NCBI RefSeq assembly: GCF_001048695.1
Contig: NZ_CVRB01000006.1
Span: 186,001-250,000, forward strand
Reading direction: 5' to 3'
Length of the DNA stretch: 64,000 nucleotides
DNA from: Neobacillus massiliamazoniensis
GTDB taxonomy: Bacteria; Bacillota; Bacilli; Bacillales; Cytobacillaceae
A program made the translations under genes and the position numbers. Positions 1 to 7,694 of the stretch are shown in pieces. The notes beneath the pieces are model-generated. The model made no database searches. It was not told where the DNA came from and worked only from the letters and a program-made list of their open reading frames with translations. Within the stretch, counting starts at the first letter, position 1; every line of letters begins with the position of its first letter.

Positions 1-1275
1 AATAATTACTTTAGGACCTGTTTCGAGATACTTCGATAGAACAATCTTTTGTTGGTTGCCACCTGATAGATTACTTAGCAGTTGGTTTTCTCCTGTTGTG
101 ATGACATTCAGTTTCTTTATGGCATTAGTTGAGATTTCTTTTTCTTTTTTTAATGGGAGGAAAAGCTGTTTGAATTTTGGTAGGATGGTTGATGTGATGT
201 TAATTTTAATTGAGGCATTGGAGAAAATCCCATGTTGGTGCCGGTCCTCAGGGACATAAACCAGACCACGAAGAATTCTTTCACGTAAGGAGAGGTTCTT
301 AATACTTTCTTGCTGAAGAATAACATCTCCCGATTCCCAAGGCTCCAGACCAAAGATGGAGGAAGCAAGTTCAGTACGACCTGCGCCAACCACGCCGGCG
401 ATACCAAAGATTTCACCTGGGAAAAGGTCAAAGGAAATATGCTGAAAACGATTTCCAGATAAATTTTTCACCGAGAGAATCGGCTCAATTCCTTTCTGAC
501 TATCTTCAATTTGGTAATGAGTTCGATTTATTCCTGAAGGGTCAATTTCGTCTTTTCTGCTTTGGTCCAGTATTAAGCCTTCTACTAATTTTTCATAGGT
601 AAAATCGCTGACTTTCCCCGTTGCAGAGATAACACCATCTCTTAGAACGGCTACAGAGTCTGCAAGTTCGAATATTTCAGTTAGGCGGTGTGTAATATAA
701 AACACGCCTATTCCTTCTTTGGTTAATTTTTTGATCGTAGCAAATAAGGATTCAATTTCACTAAAAGTTAAAGTTGATGTTGGTTCATCCAAGATCAAAA
801 TCTTCGCATTTCGGACTAAACCTCTAAGTAATTCAACAAGTTGCTGCTCTGCAATAGACAAGCTCGAGCCCTTGCGGTTTAAATCCAAATTCCAGCCCAG
901 AGATGAAAGGTAATACTTAATCCGATTCTCACACTCAGCTTTATTTTCATGCAGTCCAATGGTAACGTTTTCAAAAATATTCATGTTTGGAAAAATCAAT
1001 GGTTCTTGGGGAACCAAATAGATTCCATATCTATGGGCATCAGCCGGTTGATGAAATGTTACTTGTTTTCCTTCCACTAATAATTGCCCCTGGTCAGGCC
1101 GAAATAGACCGGTAAGAATTTTCATTAACGTAGATTTTCCAGCACCGTTTCCTCCGACAAGTGCAAAAACCTCCCCTTTATGAAGTGTTAATTCAACACC
1201 TTTTAAAACAGAGGTTCCTGCAAACTGCTTATAAATTTGCCTAATATGAACGAGCTCAGAGTCCAAGTTGTTCAC
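1..1275 (-). CDS. lsrA: AI-2 ABC transporter ATP-binding protein LsrA (3' end outside window)
   Basis: This is a double-ATPase sugar-type ABC protein energising uptake, most likely of autoinducer-2 because its divergent neighbours are LsrR, LsrK and LsrF. The frame is open for 425 codons and leaves the window; a full LsrA has about 510. The first domain has a Walker A (GGNGAGKST, residues 41-49), an LSIAEQQ signature and a Walker B ending ILDEPTS. The second domain has a degenerate Walker A (VVGAGRTE) and an LSGGNQQK signature, as is usual in the RbsA/LsrA family. The start is GTG at 1275, preceded by AAGGAGGG. The permease and binding-protein genes presumably follow to the left, outside the window. 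RbsA-like alternatives cannot be excluded by sequence alone; the assignment rests on context. Confidence 0.85.
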   Translation of the reverse strand, partial: MNNLDSELVHIRQIYKQFAGTSVLKGVELTLHKGEVFALVGGNGAGKSTLMKILTGLFRPDQGQLLVEGKQVTFHQPADAHRYGIYLVPQEPLIFPNMNIFENVTIGLHENKAECENRIKYYLSSLGWNLDLNRKGSSLSIAEQQLVELLRGLVRNAKILILDEPTSTLTFSEIESLFATIKKLTKEGIGVFYITHRLTEIFELADSVAVLRDGVISATGKVSDFTYEKLVEGLILDQSRKDEIDPSGINRTHYQIEDSQKGIEPILSVKNLSGNRFQHISFDLFPGEIFGIAGVVGAGRTELASSIFGLEPWESGDVILQQESIKNLSLRERILRGLVYVPEDRHQHGIFSNASIKINITSTILPKFKQLFLPLKKEKEISTNAIKKLNVITTGENQLLSNLSGGNQQKIVLSKYLETGPKVII

Positions 1276-1513
1276 CAGCCCTCCTTATCTTGCTTGTTTT
1301 ATATATAATTTGACTGAACATTTTTTATTACTATTAACTTTTGTTTAGAAAAAAATTTATCTTCAAAACAATTATAATCTGAAAATATTTACATACCTTT
1401 TAATTATATCAAGGGATTTATTTCACGTTTACTGACTTTTCAGTTGAAATTCATCGTCCTTTACTCAATTTAGATTTGAACATTTGTTGACCCATTGATT
1501 ATTTGTTGAGAGG
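1276..1513. promoter_or_regulatory. Divergent lsrA/lsrR promoter region with candidate LsrR operator
   Basis: This 238-base AT-rich spacer separates divergent lsrA and lsrR. A palindrome with arms TTTCA and TGAAA around a 2-base centre lies at 1438-1449. Two similar TGAACATTT/TTGAACATTTG elements lie near 1316 and 1477. Any of these could be LsrR operators, since LsrR is known to repress the divergent lsr transcripts, but the operator is inferred. Confidence 0.4.
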
Positions 1514-2467
1514 TTGAGGGCTTTGGCGAACAATGATGTATTTACTGATAACCTTCTAATTAAAGTTGCCTGGTATTATTACAAGGATAATTTAACACAA
1601 ACAGAAATCTCGGAACTGCTAAGCATTTCAAGAAATAAAGTTGTTCGTTTGCTTGACCGTGCCCGGTCAGAAAATATTGTGCAATTCCATATTAAAGGCC
1701 CTGGAGTAAATTGCCTGGAAATCGAACGAGATCTTATTGAAGATTTCAACCTCCCCCATGCCTTTGTTATTCCTACGCCGAAAGACAGCCTTAGCGCATC
1801 GTTGGCAAAAGCAGCTGCGCAATATTTGGAGAATATTACATCTGATAATGAATTGATTGGTTTCGGTTGGGGGGAAGCTGTTTCCCGAACGATCGAATCC
1901 TTATCGATTGATCCTGCCATCAATGTGTCAATGGTCACCCTTACTGGCGGTGTGAATTACTACTTTCATAAGCGTGACCACTCTATGGAAGGCGGTTTGG
2001 AGAAATTTAAGGGTGGAATTCATGTCATTCCTGCTCCATTTCTAGCCTCTACGGAGGACATGGCAATAAACCTGTTATCCGAACCATCAGTCCGAAACAT
2101 TCTTGACCTAGCCAGTCTTGCCCATCATGTGGTAGTTGGAATTGGCGGCTTATCTGCCGAATCCACCATAATAAAAGAGGAAAAAATGACACTTAATGAA
2201 TTAATCTACATCAAAAATCAAAATTCCGTGGGTGATATATTAGGACAATTTTTCAACGAACAAGGTAAGCTTCTTGATTTACCTCACCATAACCGCTTAA
2301 TTGGCACCGGCCTTACTACCTTGAAAAGGTTAAAAAATGTCATTGGGGTTGCTGGCGGACCTCATAAAATTGATGCTATTTATGGCGCGTTAAAAGGAGG
2401 GTATATCGGTACACTTATTACGGATGAGGAAACGGCAATTGATTTAATTAAGAAAAACAGAGGATAA
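1514..2467 (+). CDS. lsrR: LsrR, SorC/DeoR-family repressor of AI-2 uptake
   Basis: The 317-residue protein is collinear with E. coli LsrR. Its N-terminal helix-turn-helix (about residues 18-60) contains WYYYKDNLTQTEIS. The C-terminal sugar-binding domain carries the family landmarks LIGFGWGEA, VTLTGGV, VGDILGQFF and IGVAGG. LsrR binds phospho-AI-2 and derepresses lsr genes. The start is uncertain: TTG at 1514 directly follows GAGAGG, and TTG at 1523 would have better spacing from the same element. The gene is followed after 72 bases by lsrK, so the two are probably cotranscribed, giving the usual feedback between kinase product and repressor. Confidence 0.88.
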   Translation: MRALANNDVFTDNLLIKVAWYYYKDNLTQTEISELLSISRNKVVRLLDRARSENIVQFHIKGPGVNCLEIERDLIEDFNLPHAFVIPTPKDSLSASLAKAAAQYLENITSDNELIGFGWGEAVSRTIESLSIDPAINVSMVTLTGGVNYYFHKRDHSMEGGLEKFKGGIHVIPAPFLASTEDMAINLLSEPSVRNILDLASLAHHVVVGIGGLSAESTIIKEEKMTLNELIYIKNQNSVGDILGQFFNEQGKLLDLPHHNRLIGTGLTTLKRLKNVIGVAGGPHKIDAIYGALKGGYIGTLITDEETAIDLIKKNRG

Positions 2468-2539
2468 GGGCGAATGTTTGAACAATTACCGTTATCCGGA
2501 CTTAAGTACTACAGAGACTAAAAAAGGAGGGATTTTTGA

Positions 2540-4105
2540 ATGGAGTACATATTGGTCTTTGATGCCGGCACAGGCAGTGTCCGTGCAGTACTCTTTGATA
2601 AACAGGGCAGACATGTTGCCACCTCCCAATTTGAATGGACACATATTGAAGACCCACGTTATCCTGACTCGATGGATTTCGATGTCAAAAAGAATTGGGA
2701 GATTATTCTCAACTGTATTTCAGAAGTGTTGAAACAATCTGGCATACACCCCAAAGACATAAAAGCAATTAGTGCTACCAGTATGCGTGAAGGATTTGTC
2801 CTTTATGACAAGAATGGCAACGAAATTTGGGCTTGTGCAAATGTTGATGCACGGGCCATAAATGAAGCAAAAGAACTTAAGAATCGCGATTCCAATCTTG
2901 AAAAAAAGCTTTATCAATTATCGGGCCAAACCTTCGCATTAGGTGCACTGCCCCGACTTTTGTGGATTAAAAACAATCAGCCAGATGTCTTTGAAAAAAT
3001 CGCTGCAATTACGATGCTTAACGATTGGATTCTCTATAAACTCACCAACAATCTTCAAGTTGACCCCTCTAACGGCTGTACCACAGGATTATTTGACTTA
3101 AAAAAGCGCACTTGGACTCCTGCCATTGCTGAAGCTTGCCAACTGAAAATTAATTTTTTCCCACAGGTTAATGAAGCGGGAAAACTACTGGGAACAATCC
3201 CAGAATCTATTGCTCAATCTACCGGCCTTGCAAAAGGTACACCGGTCATGAGCGGCGGCGGTGATGCCCAATTGGCCTCGGTTGGAGTTGGTGCTATTAA
3301 CGAGGGTGACACCTTCATTTGTGGAGGTAGTTTTTGGCAACAGGAAATTACCATTCAAGAACCGGTTATTGACCCGTATCACCGCTTCCGCATCAATTGC
3401 CATGCAGTCCAAAACCTTTGGCAAATTGAAACCATTGCCTTTTTCCCGGGACTTGTCATGAGATGGTTCCGAGATGCCTTTTGTGAAACAGAAAAGCTCG
3501 ATGCCCTAAAAACCGGTCGTGATGCCTATGATATTTTAGAAGAAAAGGCAAAAGACGTTCCTGTCGGTTCTAATGGAATTATCCCAATTTTCTCCAATGT
3601 TATGGATTATATCTCTTGGAGACACGCAGCCCCCTCCTTCCTTAATCTAACTATTGATCCAAATAAAACCGGAAAAAGAGAAATGTTTAAATCGATTCAA
3701 GAAAATGCAGCTCTCGTGACCTTTGGAAATCTTAAAATCGTCGAGGAGGTAACCGGCCATTATCCAAAAGAAGTAATATTTGCAGGAGGTGCTTCCAAAG
3801 GCAGTCTTTGGAGTCAAACCTTGGCAGATGTCTTAGGTATTCCGGTAAGAATCCCAGTTGAAAAAGAAGCTGCTGCACTTGGTACCGCAATTATGGCTGG
3901 ACTTGGTGCTGGCTTATATTCCAATCTTGAAACTGCTATCGCACAAACCGTGAAATGGGAAAAAATTCTCTCTCCTAATCTCGAAAACCATCAAAAATAT
4001 CTAAAGATTTATGAAAACTGGCGGAAAGTTTATGCAAAGCAGCTTACATTAGCGGATAAAGGAATGACAAATCATATGTGGATTGCCCCTGGATTAAACG
4101 TCTAA
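2540..4105 (+). CDS. lsrK: LsrK, autoinducer-2 kinase (FGGY family)
   Basis: LsrK phosphorylates the open form of AI-2 (DPD) in the cytoplasm, trapping it and producing the LsrR inducer. The 521-residue sequence follows E. coli LsrK closely throughout. Landmarks are the N-terminal phosphate-binding DAGTGSVRA (residues 8-16), SMREG, IWACANVDAR, VDPSNG, MRWFRDAFC and the C-terminal FAGGASKGSLWSQ motif. The ATG at 2540 follows GGAGG. The downstream cupin gene starts after a short gap, so the two are one operon. The specific LsrK motifs make a generic xylulokinase or glycerol kinase unlikely. Confidence 0.92.
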   Translation: MEYILVFDAGTGSVRAVLFDKQGRHVATSQFEWTHIEDPRYPDSMDFDVKKNWEIILNCISEVLKQSGIHPKDIKAISATSMREGFVLYDKNGNEIWACANVDARAINEAKELKNRDSNLEKKLYQLSGQTFALGALPRLLWIKNNQPDVFEKIAAITMLNDWILYKLTNNLQVDPSNGCTTGLFDLKKRTWTPAIAEACQLKINFFPQVNEAGKLLGTIPESIAQSTGLAKGTPVMSGGGDAQLASVGVGAINEGDTFICGGSFWQQEITIQEPVIDPYHRFRINCHAVQNLWQIETIAFFPGLVMRWFRDAFCETEKLDALKTGRDAYDILEEKAKDVPVGSNGIIPIFSNVMDYISWRHAAPSFLNLTIDPNKTGKREMFKSIQENAALVTFGNLKIVEEVTGHYPKEVIFAGGASKGSLWSQTLADVLGIPVRIPVEKEAAALGTAIMAGLGAGLYSNLETAIAQTVKWEKILSPNLENHQKYLKIYENWRKVYAKQLTLADKGMTNHMWIAPGLNV

Positions 4106-4123
4106 TGAAAGGAGGTGTATCGA

Positions 4124-4483
4124 TTGTTTCACGTAAACGAAGAAACTCTTGAATACCGATATGGCACCCATGGACCAAAATATTTGAAAAAAGGACCTAA
4201 TGTTGATATAGGGATTGTCCTATTAAAACCAGGTGATGATCATGATAATCACTATCATACAACTTGTGAAGAAATTTTTTATATCCTGGAAGGTGAAATT
4301 GATATATATGTTCAAGGAATTCCCATACACGTTAAACCTGGTGATATTTTTCAAGTCAGTCCAATGGAAACTCACTACTTAAAAAATACGAATTCAATGG
4401 ATTTTAAAGCAGTTTTTATTAAGTCACCTCACATAAATGAGAGAGACACAGTGATTGTAGAAAATCCAAAATTTAAGGAGTGA
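4124..4483 (+). CDS. Small cupin in the lsr operon
   Basis: This is a single-domain cupin of 119 residues. The first motif has His-Tyr-His followed by CEEIFYILEGE, and the second is PGDIFQVSPMETHYL, so the usual three-His/one-Glu metal site appears complete. The start is taken as TTG 4124, which has AAAGGAGG eight bases upstream; a GTG at 4115 lies inside that element. It sits between lsrK and lsrF, with lsrF starting 8 bases after its stop. Its role is not known from sequence. The position suggests it handles phospho-AI-2 or its breakdown products, possibly in place of LsrG, which is not seen here. Confidence 0.75.
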   Translation: MFHVNEETLEYRYGTHGPKYLKKGPNVDIGIVLLKPGDDHDNHYHTTCEEIFYILEGEIDIYVQGIPIHVKPGDIFQVSPMETHYLKNTNSMDFKAVFIKSPHINERDTVIVENPKFKE

Positions 4484-4491
4484 ACACCTGT

Positions 4492-5283
4492 ATGAATTGG
4501 GGATTTAAAAATAGAATGAATCAAATTTTTCCAGATGGAAAAGCCGTTATGCTAGCAATTGATCATGGCTACTTTCTCGGACCTGTCCATGGACTCGAAA
4601 AGCCGGGGGAAACTGTCAAAAATTTGCTTCCCCATACAGACTCACTTTTCGTAACGAGGGGCGTATTGGATTCCTGTATTCTCCCTAATACGGATAAACC
4701 TGTCCTTTTAAGGGTATCAGGCGGTCCAACTGTACTGAAAAATCTTGCAAATGAGCACATTGTAACTACTATTAAAGAAGCAATCAGACATAATGTGGTC
4801 GGAGTCGGGGTATCTATTTTTATTGGTTCTGAATATGAAACGCAAACCGTTACGAATTTAGCTAATATGGTAACAGAAGCTCACGATTATGGACTTCCGG
4901 TTCTGGCGATAACGGCTGTCGGTAAGGAGCTTGAAAAACGTGATGTCAGATTCCTTAGTCTAGCGTCAAGGATTGGAGCTGAAATGGGCGCGGATATTGT
5001 AAAAACTTATTATTGTGATGACTTTGAAAAAGTCACAAGCACTTGCCCAGTGCCAATCGTCATTGCTGGGGGACCTAAATTAGAAACAATAAAGGATGCT
5101 TTGGAACTTACTTATAATGCAATGAACCAAGGTGCAGTCGGTGTCGATATGGGACGAAACATTTGGCAATCGGATTATCCTGAAGCAATGATTCGTGCCA
5201 TCAACGGTATTGTTCACAATGGCATAAGTGTGAAGGAATCGCTAGAATTATATTCACATCTGACTCAGAGCAAAGTATTTTAA
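4492..5283 (+). CDS. lsrF: LsrF, phospho-AI-2 degradation thiolase/aldolase-fold enzyme
   Basis: LsrF is a class I aldolase-fold enzyme. In enteric bacteria it transfers an acetyl group from 3-hydroxy-2,4-pentanedione 5-phosphate to CoA, ending AI-2 processing. The 263-residue protein keeps the family stretches MLAIDHGYF, RASGG-like RVSGGPT, IVKTYY with the Schiff-base lysine, CPVPIVIAGG and GVDMGRNI. The ATG at 4492 follows AAGGAG by 11 bases; a GTG at 4480 is part of that element and is rejected. The E. coli protein is about 28 residues longer at its N-terminus. A terminator follows closely, ending the operon. Confidence 0.88.
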   Translation: MNWGFKNRMNQIFPDGKAVMLAIDHGYFLGPVHGLEKPGETVKNLLPHTDSLFVTRGVLDSCILPNTDKPVLLRVSGGPTVLKNLANEHIVTTIKEAIRHNVVGVGVSIFIGSEYETQTVTNLANMVTEAHDYGLPVLAITAVGKELEKRDVRFLSLASRIGAEMGADIVKTYYCDDFEKVTSTCPVPIVIAGGPKLETIKDALELTYNAMNQGAVGVDMGRNIWQSDYPEAMIRAINGIVHNGISVKESLELYSHLTQSKVF

Positions 5284-5314
5284 TGAATACTCTAACCTAT
5301 TATCATATCGGAAA

Positions 5315-5350
5315 AATCGCCTGCCATTAATTGAAGGCGGTTTTTTATTT
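5315..5350. terminator. Bidirectional terminator after lsrF
   Basis: A hairpin with arms CGCCT (5318-5322) and AGGCG (5335-5339) is flanked by an A-run on the left and a T-run on the right. It can end lsrF on the plus strand and the small membrane-protein gene on the minus strand. Confidence 0.8.
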
Positions 5351-5380
5351 TTCAAGATGGACAACAACATAAGTTTACAA

Positions 5381-5578
5381 TTATTTCTTTTTACTACTTA
5401 ATACTAAAAGAATAGAACATACTCCAGAAATAAATAAAATACTAATTTGAAACCAAATTAATAAATAATTAGGTCCATTTCCAATTGGACCTACTTTTGG
5501 TGAATATGCGTTATACAAAGTCCAAAATGAGAGTAAGACTGTAATAATCCCACAAATTAATACTATTTTTTTTCTCAT
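5381..5578 (-). CDS. Small two-helix membrane protein
   Basis: This is a 65-residue protein that starts MRKKIVLIC. It has two hydrophobic segments, residues about 4-22 and 35-58, separated by a loop rich in Gly, Pro and Asn, and ends in a Lys-rich tail. It is probably an integral membrane protein with both ends inside. The ATG at 5578 follows GGAGG by five bases. The frame stays open upstream, but that extension has no ribosome binding site. No family was recognised and the neighbours do not suggest a role. Confidence 0.6.
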   Translation of the reverse strand: MRKKIVLICGIITVLLSFWTLYNAYSPKVGPIGNGPNYLLIWFQISILFISGVCSILLVLSSKKK

Positions 5579-5706
5579 ATTACCTCCACAATTTTTCCAT
5601 AGGGAAATGATCAAACTACTTCTATGTAGTAAGAATTCTTTGGTGTGCGAACATAAACCAACTACAATTCTCAAAATTTTCCCCTACTACAATATGCAAA
5701 TGGATA

Positions 5707-6267
5707 TTAGATTGTTTTGGCATAGATACAAGTATCTCTTAACTCTTTAGTATCAACAGATAAATCATGATTTTTTAAAATACCTTCTAAAGAAAACCCT
5801 AATCTTTCAGGAATTGCACGACTCTTAAAATTAATTGCATCGCAGCGAATTTCTAATCTTTGTGCATTAAGTTCTTGAAATGCAAAATCAGAAATCCCTT
5901 TAACCGCTTCTGTCATATACCCTTTTCCACTAAAACGACTATCAATCCAGTAGCCTATTTCAAACTTAGGTATTGACCAATTAATTCTATGTAATCCAGA
6001 AGAGGCAACAAATTCCCCAGTTTCTTTTAAAAAAACCAATAATCTCAAATCCTCTCTTTTTAAAAAAGAAATATACGATGATCTAATATTTAATTCAACA
6101 TCCTGTTCAGACTGCTCCTTCTGGGCGAAGGGCATCCAATGTTTAAGCTCATTGATAGAAGCCATTATTGCATCATAAACAGCTTTACCATCTCCTGGTC
6201 TTGGCATACGAATAAGCAACCGCTCAGTTGAAAATTCTTCTGGAAAGTCTTTCAGAATGGGATTCAT
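5707..6267 (-). CDS. GNAT N-acetyltransferase, RimJ/RimL type
   Basis: This 186-residue acetyltransferase transfers acetyl from acetyl-CoA to an amine, typically a protein N-terminus or a small amine in the RimJ/RimL group. Family features are the N-terminal TERLLIRMPRPGDG, the IGYWIDSRFSGKGYMTEAV segment with the acetyl-CoA loop, and the C-terminal AINFKSRAIPERLGF. The ATG at 6267 has AGGAG eight bases upstream; an in-frame GTG three codons earlier overlaps that element and was not used. The substrate is unknown. It appears to be a single-gene unit. Confidence 0.8.
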   Translation of the reverse strand: MNPILKDFPEEFSTERLLIRMPRPGDGKAVYDAIMASINELKHWMPFAQKEQSEQDVELNIRSSYISFLKREDLRLLVFLKETGEFVASSGLHRINWSIPKFEIGYWIDSRFSGKGYMTEAVKGISDFAFQELNAQRLEIRCDAINFKSRAIPERLGFSLEGILKNHDLSVDTKELRDTCIYAKTI

Positions 6268-6410
6268 TTTATTCACTCCTAATCTCCTAAAATATACTTA
6301 TTTTTCCAATAATATACCTTTTACTCCTTAAAATCAATAAAAAATTAGGGCCGAGCCCCACAACTTCTCTAGTTTAAAGAGAGGTGGACAGACACTTATT
6401 CAGAAAAAAA

Positions 6411-6461
6411 TGCCAGACACCATCCAATTTTCTGGATTGGATGACTGCACTGGCACTTTTT
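6411..6461 (-). terminator. Nested hairpin terminator downstream of the mgtC-like gene
   Basis: An outer pair TGCCAG (6411-6416) / CTGGCA (6450-6455) encloses an inner pair ATCCAAT / ATTGGAT. On the minus strand the stem is followed by seven Ts. It should end the MgtC-like gene. Confidence 0.75.
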
Positions 6462-6518
6462 GTTGTCCCAATTGTCTCGTATTCCACCCGTTTACGCCTT
6501 ATTTTGTAGATAATTATC

Positions 6519-7001
6519 TTATTTTGCATCTCTGTCATTTCTCTTTTGGAATAAGCCGGGAAATCGATGAGGCATGTCCATGATAAAATAAGCCAATACA
6601 GCTCCTACTAACCCTGAAATGTAATTTCCAGCGCCAATCATCACACCGATCGCTGCACTCACCCATATTCCAACAGCTGTGGGTAAACCGCGAATCTCTC
6701 CTATTTTATCTTTAAAAATGAGCCCTGCTCCTAAAAAACCAACCCCAGTAACAACATTAGACGCCACTCTGTCTGGAGCAGTTAGCGATTTAGCAAATCC
6801 AAATTGACCAGCAACAGTAAACATACAAGCACCTATACAAACCAAAGCAAACATTCGATACATTGAACCATGATGATCAACCGGCAAGTCCGCGCTAGTT
6901 TCCCGTTCCCAGCCGATCACACTTCCAGCGATAAAGGCAAGAACAAGGCGAAGGATAATAACGGGCAAATAGTGTAATTCATTGGTAATATCCGCAACCA
7001 A
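6519..7001 (-). CDS. MgtC/SapB-family membrane protein
   Basis: This protein of about 160 residues matches the membrane domain of the MgtC/SapB family. Visible landmarks are RLVLAFIAGSVIGWERE near the N-terminus, ALVCIGACMF, GVGFLGAGLIFK and PTAVGIWVSAAIGVMIGAG. It has four to five transmembrane segments and lacks the C-terminal soluble domain of longer MgtC proteins, so it is the short form. TTG at 7001 is preferred because AAAGG lies nine bases upstream; GTG at 7010 would overlap that element. MgtC proteins are linked to magnesium limitation and to modulating membrane ATPase; the role here is inferred. Confidence 0.8.
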   Translation of the reverse strand: MVADITNELHYLPVIILRLVLAFIAGSVIGWERETSADLPVDHHGSMYRMFALVCIGACMFTVAGQFGFAKSLTAPDRVASNVVTGVGFLGAGLIFKDKIGEIRGLPTAVGIWVSAAIGVMIGAGNYISGLVGAVLAYFIMDMPHRFPGLFQKRNDRDAK

Positions 7002-7202
7002 AAAAGGCACACCTTTCTTTGTAAAAACTAAAATTCTTTCACAATCTTAAGTACCATTAAGAATACGATTTCCCTTCTTTATCATGGTCACTCTTTTTCA
7101 TAGACCCTATTGTTAAATCTACGGACAAAGTAAAATTTATGGATAATATCATATTATTTTCATCGATGTTTAAACTTATGTATGAATTGTGTAATCATAC
7201 GG

Positions 7203-7259
7203 TTAAGTATGATCAAAATTAAAACCAATGAAATCTCCAATAAATACTTCTGCATCCAT
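7203..7259 (-). CDS. Possible small ORF upstream of the mgtC-like gene
   Basis: An 18-codon frame encodes MDAEVFIGDFIGFNFDHT. Its ATG follows AGGAG with good spacing, better than that of many real genes here. It lies 200 bases upstream of the MgtC-like gene on the same strand. It may be a leader peptide, a small protein or the stub of a lost gene. Confidence 0.3.
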   Translation of the reverse strand: MDAEVFIGDFIGFNFDHT

Positions 7260-7503
7260 GGTTGTCACTCCTACTTTTAAGAATAAATAATATAAATTTT
7301 TTCACAGTAGGATAAACCAAGGTAATTTAATTCATTAGATATTAAAATTTATGGTAAATTTATATTTCCACTTTTTAAAAAATATAACCAAGTAACCGAC
7401 GTCCAGAAGCAGCGATATCAGCTGTTACCATCTATAATCAATCAAATTCAAAATTGATTGATTTTATATCGAGTCATTGAAAAGCTAAATAGAATCTATT
7501 TAA

Positions 7504-7637
7504 TTAGCAAATAAGGACACATCCGCTAGGATCATGCACTTGAATTCCACCTTTAAAAATGCAGGGAAATCAGAACATTGTTAGAGCATCCTCTCCCATC
7601 AATTCTGTTCCATTTATTTCAAAACTAATCAAAGAGA
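7504..7637 (-). pseudogene. Glyoxalase/VOC-family gene remnant
   Basis: One reading frame on the minus strand gives EINGTELMGEDALTMF, a stop, then IFKGGIQVHDPSGCVL and another stop. The VHDPSGxxL ending is typical of vicinal-oxygen-chelate (glyoxalase/bleomycin resistance) proteins. The internal stop and lack of an N-terminal half make this a decayed fragment. The match is short, so the family call is tentative. Confidence 0.4.
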
Positions 7638-7694
7638 TAATATTGATTAATTAATACATCGATGTTCAGTGAGGTTTTAGTTAATTTATAATAA

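Noticed and set aside
1487..1492. TTGACC as a -35 for lsrR
   Set aside because: It is too close to the start codon to leave space for a -10 and a leader.
7011..7260. Magnesium-sensing riboswitch before the mgtC-like gene
   Set aside because: I looked for the M-box layout and saw no matching conserved stems; only the small ORF is noted.
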